A program made the position numbers and the translations under genes. Of a DNA stretch of 64,000 bases, positions 18,301-26,616 are shown one piece after another. A model generated the notes under the pieces. That model was not told the DNA's origin, ran no database searches, and worked only from the letters and a program-made list of their open reading frames with translations. The DNA comes from an uncultured Roseateles sp. (GTDB taxonomy: Bacteria > Pseudomonadota > Gammaproteobacteria > Burkholderiales > Burkholderiaceae_C): positions 1,922,001 to 1,986,000 of the forward strand of contig NZ_OY729424.1 in the NCBI RefSeq assembly GCF_963422335.1, written 5' to 3'. How positions within the stretch are numbered: the stretch's first letter is position 1; each line of letters opens with the position of its first letter.

Positions 18301-18538
18301 CGACGCCTGGCAGGCCCGCCATGGCGCCCTCAATCGGCGTGGTCAGCAGCTTCTCGACGTCTTCGGCCGCCAGGCCCGGCGATTCGGTGTAGATGTTGAC
18401 CTGGATGGGTGTCACGTCCGGGAACGCATCCACCGGCACCTGACGAAACGCCTGGACGCCCAGTCCCACAAGGACCAGAAAGGCGACCAGCACGAGCACT
18501 TTGTAACGCAGCGATGCGTCGACGATGGCATTGAGCAT
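15392..18538 (-). CDS. heavy-metal RND efflux pump (CzcA/CusA family, second copy)
   Basis: A 1048-residue HME-RND transporter, complete, with the usual twelve helices. Its TM4 motif GLAIGTGMMVDGAVVMVEN keeps DGAxxxVEN but lacks the DFG aspartate of the first CzcA, placing it nearer the HME3 (ZneA-like) group than Cu/Ag or classical Co/Zn/Cd pumps. A divalent cation such as Zn is my best inference. It follows its adaptor by 15 bases and overlaps the PII-like gene. Confidence 0.9.
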   Translation of the reverse strand: MLNAIVDASLRYKVLVLVAFLVLVGLGVQAFRQVPVDAFPDVTPIQVNIYTESPGLAAEDVEKLLTTPIEGAMAGLPGVEEVRSVSLFGLSYVGIYFKDNVDIYFARRLVGEKLQEAKGRLPQGYGEPVLGPNSSGLGQVFWYTIESADKKLNAMDLRTLHDWTVRLILRTAPGVDDVVSWGGDQKQYQVQIDPRKLIKYGLSFKQVMERLAANNKQVGGQSLTLGSEQYLVRGLGLVTNTTDIASIVVAERSGAPIYVRDVAEVKEAAAPRFGAVTRDGKEAVLGIALSRVNENAKSVVDAVKAKLAIAQAALPKGVTLVPIYDRTELVDKALKTAESSLVEGAVLVAIILFLFLGEFRSAIVVIVTLPMAMLIAFILMQQFGVSANLMSLAGLAIGTGMMVDGAVVMVENAFRLLAHAKESAKETGKPIQKTHLILEAAREVMNPIAFAILIIIVVFMPLFSLTGLEGKLFKPMAFTITFAMAGSLLLSMTLVPVLAALILKPKEERDTFLVRWCKRAYLPLLDWALEHKKPVVGSAVLLLIGSLALFPFLGKEFMPTLQEGTIQFRVTGIPSTSLDESIRVSNVVSDELHKKFPQVRSVLATIGRAEGGETTDVNYMEINLDTKPQSEWPEKMSYAKLASEMQEAMEKVVPTAVFGATQPIQSRVEELISGVRATLALKLYGEDLETLDRLTAQLKGVLDKVPGAADLSAEANKGKPQLIIKVNREAASRFGINADDILEVVQAGIGGQTVSTLIDGTRRFDIAVRLSDGFRADPAAIAAIPIRTGEGALVPFSQVATIELDEGYSFVRRESLQRYSVLQLDVKGRDVDSFVTEANARIKEQIKLPAGYWVEWGGAFENQQRAMARLAVIVPLTIGLIFMLLYTAFNSVRHASLIIANVPFAIIGGILGLFISGQYLSVPSAIGFIAVFGVAMLNGIVMVSFLNDQRRRGLSIREAVRQGAAMRLRPVLMTASVAILGLVPMLLSTGVGAETQRPLATVVVGGLFTSTALTLLLLPLIYEWSELRAERRAQRPGTESVSIEGASS

Positions 18539-18553
18539 GATGAAGTCCCCGGC

Positions 18554-19792
18554 TCAATGTTCGTCGCCGATTTGCGACTTGAGCAGCCGCGCCTTGAGCG
18601 CGTAGCTGCCAGCGATGACGACCTGCTCGCCGACGGCGAGGCCGGACTTCACGACGGTGCGACCGGAGAGTTTTTCGCCCGGTAGGATCGCGCGCTGCTC
18701 ATAGCCTCCGTGCTCGAAAACGAACACCGTGGGCTGGCCCTGCATCAGCACGATGGCCGCATCGGGCACGCTCAGTGCCTCGCGTTTCTCGGCACCCGCG
18801 GCCGGCGTGCTGGAGATCGTTGCACTGGCGAACATCTCGGGCTTCAGCCTGCCGTCCTTGTTCTCGACTTCGATCCGCGCCTGCACGGTGCGGGAGTCCT
18901 TGTCGAGCAAGCTCGCCACATAGGTCACGCGACCATGGAACTGCTCGCCCGGATAGGCATCCAGCGTCACGCTCGCGCCAGCACCCACGCGCACCTTGGC
19001 CAGCATGGTCTCGGTCAGGTTTGCCTCGATCCAGACCTTGGACAGGTCGGCCACGACCAGGATCGGCTCGGCCGGGCTGGCCAGGCTGCCGACGGTCACC
19101 TTCTTCTCGATCACGGTGCCTGCGAACGGCGCGCTGACCGGGAAGGTCGATACGACGCGACCGGTCACCTGCTTGGGCGACACGCCCAGCAGCTGCAATC
19201 GGTCCTCGGCGGCGCGCAGTGCCGCCTCGGCCTTCTCATGCTCGGACTTGGCGCGCAGATATTCCTTCTGGGGAATGATTTCCTCCGCGTTGAGGGCCGC
19301 CGCGCGCTTGAAGTCGCTCTCGGCCACGCGATCGGCTGATTGAGCCTGGATCAGCGCAGTTGAAGCCTCGCCAACCGCCAAACTGTCCAGCACGGCCAGG
19401 GTCTGGCCCGCGCGCACGGTGTCGCCCAGGCTCACCTGCACGGACGAGACCCGACCCTCGACACGTGGCGCGATGCGGGCCATGCGATCCTGATTCGGTC
19501 GAATCGTCGCGGTCACGGTGACGGCGTCGGCCAAGGCCTGCAGCTTGAGTTCTTCAAGCTTGATGCCGGCGCGCTGCACGTCCTCTGCCGAGAGCTTCAG
19601 GCCATCTGCATCGCCATGCGACTCGCCCTTGCCGGTGGATGCCGCGGTTGCGGCAGGCTTGGCCTCGACGGGCGTTTTGTCACCGGGCTTGTCACCCGCG
19701 CCGCAGGCGGCGAGCAGCATCGTCGCAAAGACAGCCATGCTCAGCGTGGACAAGCGATGCCGCTTGGAAATGGCGTTGTTCTTGGGATTCAT
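18554..19792 (-). CDS. efflux RND periplasmic adaptor (lipoprotein MFP)
   Basis: A 412-residue adaptor with a lipoprotein signal (AVFATMLLAACGAG, lipid-carrying Cys near residue 28). It has lipoyl halves around a coiled-coil hairpin (RVEGRVSSVQVSLGDTV ... SAPFAGTVIEKKVTVGS), a beta-barrel and a membrane-proximal domain. The long upstream extension in the same frame runs through the OMF gene and is not coding; the ATG at 19792 is 11 bases after the OMF stop. It connects the RND pump and the TolC-like channel of this operon. It lacks the long His-rich insert of the first CzcB. Confidence 0.9.
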   Translation of the reverse strand: MNPKNNAISKRHRLSTLSMAVFATMLLAACGAGDKPGDKTPVEAKPAATAASTGKGESHGDADGLKLSAEDVQRAGIKLEELKLQALADAVTVTATIRPNQDRMARIAPRVEGRVSSVQVSLGDTVRAGQTLAVLDSLAVGEASTALIQAQSADRVAESDFKRAAALNAEEIIPQKEYLRAKSEHEKAEAALRAAEDRLQLLGVSPKQVTGRVVSTFPVSAPFAGTVIEKKVTVGSLASPAEPILVVADLSKVWIEANLTETMLAKVRVGAGASVTLDAYPGEQFHGRVTYVASLLDKDSRTVQARIEVENKDGRLKPEMFASATISSTPAAGAEKREALSVPDAAIVLMQGQPTVFVFEHGGYEQRAILPGEKLSGRTVVKSGLAVGEQVVIAGSYALKARLLKSQIGDEH

Positions 19793-19803
19793 GGATTCGA
19801 TCC

Positions 19804-21114
19804 TTAGGGCATGGACCAGCCTGCGGCCAGTTCGAGTGCGAGACGGGTGGTCTGGAGGTCGGTCAAGGCCTCGATGAGGTCGCGCCTGGCGTCCAGCGAC
19901 TGGCGGTTGACGACGATCATTTCGAGCAGGCCGATTTCGCCGGCACGCTGGGATTTGAGGGACAGCTGCTGGTTGTCCGCCAAGGCCGGCAACACCGTAT
20001 CGCGCAGCCGGGCGACGCGGGTCTGGAGGCTGTAAACCTTGGACCACAGCGTGCGCACCTGCGCCTGGGCATCCCGGGAAGCCGCAGTGCGTTCGATTTC
20101 GGCCTGCGTGAGTTCAGACCGGGCTTGGCCGACACCGGCGGCGTTGCGTTTGAACAGCGGCAACGGCACGGACACCGTGAAGGTGGTGAGTCGTTCTCGG
20201 GCATCTCCCGGACCTTCACGACCCACGTTGACACCCACAGTCACGTCGGGATAGCGGCTGGCACGTTCAAGATTCAGCTTGGCGCGTGCACTGTTTTCCC
20301 TGGCAGCAACCGCGCGAAGGCGGGGCTGCGCCTGAGCTTGTGCGAGCAGGTCGTCCAGCGTGTAGGGCGCGCGGCCAACTCCGTCGGCCCGGTCGGCCAA
20401 ATCGCCCACGACTTCCGGGACGGCCTGCGGCTCCAGTTGAAGCTTGGTCGCCAGCTCGCTTCGCGCGTCCAGCAGCTGTTCGGCGGCCTGTGCCAGCTGG
20501 TTGCGGGCGCGCTCGGCTTCGACCGAGGCAACATTGGCATCCAACTTGGTGTCCTCGCCCGCAGCCCGACGCTTCTGGACCGCCGTGGCCGTGCTTTCAA
20601 AAAGCTTCAGTGCCTGCGCCTCCAGATCCACACGCTGCTGAAGGGCAAGAATCCGGAAGAACTGCTGTGCGACCTCGGTGCGCACCTGACGCCTAAGATC
20701 ATCGATCTCGGCCTCCAGTGCCATCAGAGCCGCCGTCGCAGCGTCCCGTCGGTAGCCCGCCTGTCCGGCGACTTCAAGCGTTTGCGACAGGCCCGCAGCC
20801 CATTCCTTGCGGCGCTCGGTCGGCAACGATGCTTGCGGCACATCCCGGTGGGTGCGTTCGACCGACAGTTGCGGGTTGTTGTAGAGCAGGGCACTTGCGT
20901 CCGCACGCAGCCCTTGTGCCGCGTCGAGCTGGGCCTGCTTTGTTCTGAGGGCCGGATTCGCGTCTTCCGCCAGCCGCAGGGCATCCCCGAGGTTCAGCTT
21001 GCGCAGCAGCGGCAGATCTTGTTTGGGTGGGACGGAAACTTGCGCGTTCTGCGCCAATGTGGGCCACGACATCGCAGCCATGGCGCCGGCAATAACCAGC
21101 GTCTTCAATCGCAT
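19804..21114 (-). CDS. TolC/CzcC family outer-membrane efflux channel
   Basis: A 436-residue outer-membrane factor: signal peptide (residues 1-22, ending PTLAQNAQ), then two OEP repeats (one about 30-215, one about 230-425). It forms the exit duct for the second RND system. It lies 92 bases downstream of the czcI-like gene and 11 bases upstream of the adaptor, so it is the first structural pump gene of the minus-strand operon. Sequence differs clearly from the czcC at 6971-8266, so this is not a recent duplication. Confidence 0.9.
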   Translation of the reverse strand: MRLKTLVIAGAMAAMSWPTLAQNAQVSVPPKQDLPLLRKLNLGDALRLAEDANPALRTKQAQLDAAQGLRADASALLYNNPQLSVERTHRDVPQASLPTERRKEWAAGLSQTLEVAGQAGYRRDAATAALMALEAEIDDLRRQVRTEVAQQFFRILALQQRVDLEAQALKLFESTATAVQKRRAAGEDTKLDANVASVEAERARNQLAQAAEQLLDARSELATKLQLEPQAVPEVVGDLADRADGVGRAPYTLDDLLAQAQAQPRLRAVAARENSARAKLNLERASRYPDVTVGVNVGREGPGDARERLTTFTVSVPLPLFKRNAAGVGQARSELTQAEIERTAASRDAQAQVRTLWSKVYSLQTRVARLRDTVLPALADNQQLSLKSQRAGEIGLLEMIVVNRQSLDARRDLIEALTDLQTTRLALELAAGWSMP

Positions 21115-21206
21115 CGAATTCTCCAGGTTGTAGAAACAACAACGGGCGAATTCGGCGAGTCGTCAGGACCCGAGGGGTGATGGCGTCAGTGACAGATCTC
21201 GCCGAA

Positions 21207-21569
21207 TCAAGCGGCGAGATTTCGATCGGGTCGTTCGAGACCCAAGGGTACATAGGAGTCGTAGCGCAGGCTGTAGACGAAACCCGCGGTCTCCACGAGA
21301 GGGACCTCGAAGGTCACATGCTCCGAAACCGGGCTGGGCACCGTGCTCAGATGGCAGATGCTGCAGTCGTCATCGACGATCGTGCTCGCCTTGTTCTTCA
21401 GGCTCTTCGCACCGTCGTCGGCCTTGCCTTGCGATCCATGCTCATGCTGGTGGTGTCCGAAGTGCTGCACCGCTACGCCGCCTTCATGGCGGCAGTAGGC
21501 CGCTGCTGCCGCCCAGGAGAACTGGAAGGGCAGCACCAAGAGCATCAGGACGAGGACACAACGGCGCAT
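21207..21569 (-). CDS. CzcI-like periplasmic accessory protein, second copy
   Basis: A 120-residue protein with signal peptide MRRCVLVLMLLVLPFQFSWA, then CRHEGGVAVQHFGHHQHEH and a CSICHL motif. The same order of elements is seen in the czcI product at 6471-6833, including the PFQ(F/W)SWA signal end. It stands first in the minus-strand efflux operon, as czcI does in the plus-strand one. The in-frame extension upstream to 21755 is unlikely to be translated, because the signal peptide fixes the ATG at 21569. Confidence 0.75.
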   Translation of the reverse strand: MRRCVLVLMLLVLPFQFSWAAAAAYCRHEGGVAVQHFGHHQHEHGSQGKADDGAKSLKNKASTIVDDDCSICHLSTVPSPVSEHVTFEVPLVETAGFVYSLRYDSYVPLGLERPDRNLAA

Positions 21570-21655
21570 GGCAAGCAGTGTAGCGATTCGATATGACGGT
21601 TGGCGACGAATTGACCTGCCGGTCGCCGCAAATACGGGCCGATACAGCAAAGTGT

Positions 21656-23611
21656 TCAGCCCTTGCTGACTGGGTTCCGAGCTGATCGAACGTTGATCGC
21701 AAACGCAATCAGTACGATGGCCAGCACGGCCACCTGAGCCAAGGTGGTCTGCCACGAGGGGTGAATGCCCAGGACGTCGATTCGGGGAATGGCCAGAGGA
21801 CTGGTCGGCAGGAGGCCCGCTTCCTGGAGTCCAGCGATGCCCTTACCGGCGAGCACAATGGCCAGGATCGCCACCAGCAGGGAACTGGCCGCAAAGAATT
21901 GTCCAATTGGCAATCTTGCGCTCGTGCGCAGCAACACGAGGGCGATCAGTCCCAGCAACGCGGCGCCTGCACCGAGGCCTGCCAGCAGCGGCCAACCGTT
22001 TCCTTCTGTCCACAGTGCGGCATAGAACAGGACCGTCTCGAAGACTTCGCGATAGACCGCCACGAAAGCCAGCGAGAACAGGAACCACGCCGTGCGCTTG
22101 TTGAGCGCAGACGAGAGCTTTTCCTTGAGGTAGATCTGCCAGCGCCCAGCCACGCTCTTCTGGTGCATCCACATGCCAACGGCCAGCAAAACCACGGCTG
22201 CAAACAGCGACGAGAACCCTTCCGTCAGCTCCCGGCTCGCACCGCTGACACCGACCAGATAGGTCGCTACCCCCCAGGTCACGCCTCCGGCCACGAGGGC
22301 GACCACCCAGCCCGCGTGCACATAGACCAGCACATCACTTCGCTCGGCCTTCTTGAGGAAGGCCAGCATGGCCACCACCACGAGCAAGGCCTCAACCCCT
22401 TCGCGCAGCAGGATCGTCAACGCACCAATGAAGGTGGCCAAGGCATCGTCCTCGGATGGCGAGAGGGCCTTGTCTGCCTCATCCAGCAGACTCAGCAAGT
22501 TCTGTTGTGCCTTCTGAACATCGGCCACGTCACCAGCGGCGAGCTGCGCCCGGTAGGAAATCATTGCGGTCTCGATCTTCTCGAACAAGGGGCGATTGCG
22601 TGTCGCCAGCGCAGGTTCGACCGGCTCAAACCCGTCGAGGTAGGCCGACAGCGCGAGCTTGACCGCGGCTTGGCGATCCCCGCCTTGCAGCGCCGCGAGG
22701 CTTTCGGCAAGTTTTACCTTCGCTATTGAAGTGCCTCGGGAGGAGCTCTCAGCCAGAACCGCTGGATTGGCACGCAGATGCGCTGTCACGGCTACCGCCG
22801 CCGACGCGTCCAACCTCTCCGCCAGGGCCTGCTCCGACGTCTGCGTCAATGCGCTGAGGTCCGGGACGGCCTGACGCGGCGCTTTGCTTTCCTTCCACAG
22901 CTGCGCCCCGGCCGCTCGGTCATTGCCGTCATACGACAAGGTCCCGGCAAAGAAGGCAAGTGCCCAACGGTCCTCCTCCGGGAGCTTGGAGAAACCTTGC
23001 ATTGCTGTCCCCTGGACGCCATTGCTGACGACTTGGTACAAAGCAAACAGGCTGCGATCCTTCGCGCGGGCACGATTGGAGAGCGCCGTGGGTTTAGGGT
23101 CCAGGGAGGCCGCCAGTTGTCCATCGCCTCTGCCTTGCGGTCCATGGCAGGCCGCGCACTGCGCTTGGAACAATTGCGCGCCACGGGCCAAGTCCGGGGC
23201 GAGGCGCGGGGCGACAGGAAATGGGTAGAGCTTTTGCAGGGCACCGGCCAGGCCATACGCGAGTTGCGCCACCTGGCTTGGATCGGTTTTGGCCGAGACC
23301 ATGCGGCGCAATTCGGCGGCCTGCTGCAGCAATACATTTTTGCCGTCGCGATTGGGCAGGTCAGCCAACTGACGCTCTGCCGTCGCGGCAAACTCCTGCA
23401 TCTCGGCGTACTCGGTGTCCTTGACGACCATGCCGTTGGCGACGGCGCCGCTGTAGTCGACCGCGACATAGTCCAGCAACTGCCATATCTGCTTGGTCTT
23501 GCTTTCTTCCTGCTCGGCCGCGCTGGCGTGTCCCCCCAACAACGACAGGCCGAACACGACCAACGCGATAAACATTCGGCCCGTTGCTTGCCCAATCATT
23601 GAGATACCCAT
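21656..23611 (-). CDS. FTR1 family permease fused to a cytochrome c domain (PbrT-like)
   Basis: A 651-residue protein. After a signal peptide (about 1-32) comes a periplasmic part with a c-type heme site (C152-AA-C155-H156) and a helical region. A C-terminal FTR1 domain of about seven helices follows, with the paired motifs LREGVEAL and YREVFET, the REXXE-type iron sites. In the C. metallidurans pbr operon a related FTR1 permease (PbrT) takes up Pb(II); other fusions serve iron uptake. Its place behind a PAP2 phosphatase and a Pb/Cd-type ATPase fits the pbr context. ATGs at 23611 and 23599 are both possible. Confidence 0.82.
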   Translation of the reverse strand: MGISMIGQATGRMFIALVVFGLSLLGGHASAAEQEESKTKQIWQLLDYVAVDYSGAVANGMVVKDTEYAEMQEFAATAERQLADLPNRDGKNVLLQQAAELRRMVSAKTDPSQVAQLAYGLAGALQKLYPFPVAPRLAPDLARGAQLFQAQCAACHGPQGRGDGQLAASLDPKPTALSNRARAKDRSLFALYQVVSNGVQGTAMQGFSKLPEEDRWALAFFAGTLSYDGNDRAAGAQLWKESKAPRQAVPDLSALTQTSEQALAERLDASAAVAVTAHLRANPAVLAESSSRGTSIAKVKLAESLAALQGGDRQAAVKLALSAYLDGFEPVEPALATRNRPLFEKIETAMISYRAQLAAGDVADVQKAQQNLLSLLDEADKALSPSEDDALATFIGALTILLREGVEALLVVVAMLAFLKKAERSDVLVYVHAGWVVALVAGGVTWGVATYLVGVSGASRELTEGFSSLFAAVVLLAVGMWMHQKSVAGRWQIYLKEKLSSALNKRTAWFLFSLAFVAVYREVFETVLFYAALWTEGNGWPLLAGLGAGAALLGLIALVLLRTSARLPIGQFFAASSLLVAILAIVLAGKGIAGLQEAGLLPTSPLAIPRIDVLGIHPSWQTTLAQVAVLAIVLIAFAINVRSARNPVSKG

Positions 23612-23617
23612 ATCAGC

Positions 23618-23635
23618 TGAATAAGAATGATTATA
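23618..23635. promoter_or_regulatory. weak Fur-box-like sequence upstream of the FTR1 gene
   Basis: TGAATAAGAATGATTATA is an AT-rich imperfect dyad resembling the Fur consensus of interrupted GATAAT units. It overlaps the end of the PAP2 gene and lies just upstream of the FTR1 permease start. An iron-regulated internal promoter is possible; the match is by eye only. Confidence 0.25.
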
Positions 23636-24305
23636 TTTTGCATTTGAGGTGATCGCCGTGGGCTTTTATCGCTGTGCAGCCGTCCGGCGAAGAGAAGCAC
23701 CCAGCAGGTGAGACTGGTGGCAACGACACCCGGAGGCCATTCACCCGTCGGCTCGCCATCCCAACAAAGGCAACACAGCCCAGGCCCAGACCCCAACCTG
23801 CCAACACGTCAGCCGGGAAATGCATGCCTGCGGCGATGCGCGACCAACCCACCATGGCCAAATACACCAGCAGCCCTACGCGCCATCGCTTGCTCAGCAG
23901 TGGCCAAAGCACGCCGCTGAGCAGCGCGGCATAGGTCGCATGCCCGCTCGGCGTGCTGTAGTGGTACTCGGGCACACCCATGACGCGCACGAGCGCACCA
24001 AGCACAGCCGGCGGCCGCGGAAAGTCGAACAGCCACTTGAGGAGTGCGGTGGCAAGAAGCGCAATCAAGAATGCCACCGCAAAACGGAGGGTCTGACGTC
24101 GAATCCTGTCCGCCCGCGTCTCATCGGCGGACCATCTGGACCAGGACCACAAGCCGATCAGCGTCAGCGGCGCAGTCCAGTAGCTGCCGATGAGGCTGAA
24201 GAATTCGACCAAAGGTTCGAGATATACCGGTGTGCCTTGATTGATCCACTGAAACAGGGCAACGTTCCAACCTCCCCAGTCGTAGAGGACTTGCGCCCAC
24301 CTCAT
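23631..24305 (-). CDS. PAP2 family membrane phosphatase (PbrB-like)
   Basis: A 224-residue membrane protein with the three PAP2 motifs: KWLFDFPRPP, PSGH (in STPSGHATYAALL) and SRIAAGMHFPADVLAGW. It should act as an undecaprenyl-pyrophosphate or lipid phosphatase with its active site facing the periplasm. In pbr clusters such an enzyme (PbrB) releases phosphate that precipitates the exported Pb(II). The ATG at 24305 overlaps the stop of the P-type ATPase gene (ATGA), supporting joint function. The last 40 residues are a hydrophilic, Cys-containing tail beyond the PAP2 fold. Confidence 0.85.
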   Translation of the reverse strand: MRWAQVLYDWGGWNVALFQWINQGTPVYLEPLVEFFSLIGSYWTAPLTLIGLWSWSRWSADETRADRIRRQTLRFAVAFLIALLATALLKWLFDFPRPPAVLGALVRVMGVPEYHYSTPSGHATYAALLSGVLWPLLSKRWRVGLLVYLAMVGWSRIAAGMHFPADVLAGWGLGLGCVAFVGMASRRVNGLRVSLPPVSPAGCFSSPDGCTAIKAHGDHLKCKI

Positions 24306-26551
24306 CGGCGCAGCAGCCGCAGGCCATTGGCCACAACCAGCAGGCTGGCACCCATGTCGGCAAACACGGCCATCCACATGCTGGCATTGCCGAACACGGC
24401 CGCGACAAGGAAGACGGCCTTGATCCCCAGGGCCAGGCTGATGTTCTGCCAGAGCACCGCATGGGTGCGGCGCGACAGGCGGATGGTTTCGGGCAGGCGC
24501 TGCAGGTCGTCGTTCATCACCACCACATCGGCCGCTTCCATTGCCGTGTGGGTGCCCGCGCCGCCCATCGCAAAGCCGATGTCGGCCTTGGCCAGCGCGG
24601 GGGCGTCGTTGATGCCGTCGCCCGTCATCGCGCTGGGGCCGTAGTGGGTTTGCATCTCGCTGATCGCATTGAGCTTGTCTTGCGGCAGCAGGTTACCCCG
24701 CACCTGTTCAATGCCAGCTTCACGAGCGATGGCCTCGGCGGTGGCCTGGTTGTCGCCAGTCAGCATCACCGGAGTGACACCCAGTGCCTGCAGCTCGGCC
24801 ACGGCCGCACGGGACGATGGCTTGATCGTGTCGGCCACGGCGAACAGGGCCAGCACGCCAGCATCGTCGGCCAGCAGGGTCACCGTGCGCCCGGCCTTCT
24901 CGTGCTGCTTCAGCAACACTTCGATGGCCGGCGAGCACTGGTTCCGTTCCTCGATCCAGCGGTGATTACCCAAGACATAGGGCATTTGGTCCAGCCGGGC
25001 TTGCACCCCACGGCCGACCACGGCCTCGAAGTCAACCACCTCGCTGGCACTCGCCTCCGTGGCTAAGCCGGCGGCGATGGCCTTGGACACCGGGTGATCG
25101 GAACGACCGGCAATGCTCAGCGCCGTGCGCGCCACCGTGGCCCGGTCGACGCTATCCCGCAGGATCTGGACATCGACGAGTTTGGGCTTGCCTTCGGTGA
25201 TGGTGCCGGTCTTGTCGAGCGCCACCGCTTTGAGGGAACGGGCCTGCTCCAGATAGACGCCGCCCTTGATCAGGATGCCTCGGCGCGCCGCCGCCGCCAG
25301 GCCGCTGACCACGGTCACCGGGGTCGAGATCACCAGCGCACAGGGACAAGCAATGACCAGCAGCACCAGGGCCTTGTAGACCGCCTGCGTCCAGGTCCAG
25401 CCCATCAACCAGGGCATCAGCAGCGCGACAGCCACGGCCAATGCGAACACCCCTGGCGTGTAAATGGCGGCGAAGCGATCGACGAAGCGCTGGGTGGGGG
25501 CGCGGGTGGCCTGGGCCTCCTCGACCGCATGGATGATGCGAGCCAGGGTGCTGTCCGTGGCCAACGCAGTCACGCGGAACTCGAGGGCTGCGTTCTGGTT
25601 GATGGTGCCCGCGAAGACTTCGTCGCCCACGGTCTTGTCGACGGGCACACTTTCGCCGGTGACCGGTGCCTGGTCGATGGCGCTGCTGCCGGCCGTCACC
25701 ATGCCGTCCAGCGGCACGCGCTCGCCGGGACGCAGGCGCACGATGGCACCCACAGCAACCGCCGCGGTAGGCATGCGCATCCACTGGCCGTCCGCCTGCT
25801 GCACCTCGGCATCTTGCGGTGCCAGATCCAGCAGGCTTTTAATGGCATTGCGGGCACGGTCCACCGCCCGTGCCTCGATCAGCTCGGCGATGGCGTAGAG
25901 GGCCATCACCATGGCCGCCTCGGGCCATTGGCCGATCGCGAAGGCGCCGGTCACCGCTACGGTCATCAATGCGTTGATGTTCAGGCGGCCGGCCTTGAGG
26001 GCCAGCAAACCCTTCTGATAGGTGCCGAACCCGGCCAGGAAGATGGCCAGGGCGGCCAGCAGCATCTGCACGCCCTTGAGCAACGCAGTCTCTGGGGCGA
26101 AGAAGGCCACGGCCTCGGCCGCCACGGCGAAGACCAGGGCGCCGATCAGACGCGGCAAGCCCGATTCGACGTGGTCGTGATCATGGCCGTCACCTTCCTC
26201 ATGCGTTGCAGGGGCAGCGGCCGTTGACGCATCCAAGGGCTGGGGCCTGTAGCCGATGCGCTCAATGGCCGCAATCGCTGCCGCCAGCTCGCCGGGCTCC
26301 GCCGCCAGGGACACCGTCCGCTGGCCCAGATCGAAACGCAACTGTTTGACGCCCGCAATGGGCTCCAGGGCACGACGAATGTCGGACTCCTCGGACGCGC
26401 AGTCCATATTGGCGATACGGAAACGATGCAACCCGGCAGGCGCGGGCTGCGCCGGCGCAGGGGTGAGCGGGACCGTGCCACAGGCAGAACCGCAGCAAGA
26501 GGCTGCTGCCATGTCGGAAGAGGCTACAGAGGTGTTCAGGGTCTTGTCCAT
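24302..26551 (-). CDS. Zn/Cd/Pb-translocating P1B-type ATPase (CadA/ZntA/PbrA type)
   Basis: A 749-residue exporter. The N terminus has a Cys pair (SCCGSACG), then one HMA domain with NMDCASEE (the acidic CxxEE variant typical of divalent-metal pumps) and a short His stretch (GDGHDHDHVE). Catalytic motifs are ACPCALVISTP, DKTGTITEG, SDHPVSKAI and TGDGINDAPAL. The last helix holds FADMGAS, with the Asp of P1B-2 pumps. It detoxifies cytoplasmic Cd, Zn and Pb. It is the first gene of a minus-strand operon with the PAP2 phosphatase, and is divergent from the MerR regulator. Confidence 0.92.
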   Translation of the reverse strand: MDKTLNTSVASSDMAAASCCGSACGTVPLTPAPAQPAPAGLHRFRIANMDCASEESDIRRALEPIAGVKQLRFDLGQRTVSLAAEPGELAAAIAAIERIGYRPQPLDASTAAAPATHEEGDGHDHDHVESGLPRLIGALVFAVAAEAVAFFAPETALLKGVQMLLAALAIFLAGFGTYQKGLLALKAGRLNINALMTVAVTGAFAIGQWPEAAMVMALYAIAELIEARAVDRARNAIKSLLDLAPQDAEVQQADGQWMRMPTAAVAVGAIVRLRPGERVPLDGMVTAGSSAIDQAPVTGESVPVDKTVGDEVFAGTINQNAALEFRVTALATDSTLARIIHAVEEAQATRAPTQRFVDRFAAIYTPGVFALAVAVALLMPWLMGWTWTQAVYKALVLLVIACPCALVISTPVTVVSGLAAAARRGILIKGGVYLEQARSLKAVALDKTGTITEGKPKLVDVQILRDSVDRATVARTALSIAGRSDHPVSKAIAAGLATEASASEVVDFEAVVGRGVQARLDQMPYVLGNHRWIEERNQCSPAIEVLLKQHEKAGRTVTLLADDAGVLALFAVADTIKPSSRAAVAELQALGVTPVMLTGDNQATAEAIAREAGIEQVRGNLLPQDKLNAISEMQTHYGPSAMTGDGINDAPALAKADIGFAMGGAGTHTAMEAADVVVMNDDLQRLPETIRLSRRTHAVLWQNISLALGIKAVFLVAAVFGNASMWMAVFADMGASLLVVANGLRLLRR

Positions 26552-26557
26552 GGCCGG

Positions 26558-26588
26558 ATTAAAAACTCTGTAGTCGGTGTAGAGTCAA
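26558..26588 (-). promoter_or_regulatory. MerR-type promoter/operator for the Pb/Cd ATPase operon
   Basis: On the minus strand a TTGACT -35 element (26588-26583) and a TTTAAT -10 element (26563-26558) are 19 bp apart, the long spacing that MerR activators correct. A dyad ACTCT-N11-AGAGT (26565-26585) fills the spacer, as in zntA, cadA and pbrA promoters. The -10 ends only 6 bases before the ATPase ATG, which would give a leaderless or near-leaderless transcript. Confidence 0.8.
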
Positions 26589-26616
26589 GCGCAACCACAC
26601 AAATTCGAGGCCGATC

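Noticed and set aside
19793..20047. N-terminal extension of the second RND adaptor
   Set aside because: It overlaps the OMF gene; the lipoprotein signal places the start at 19792.
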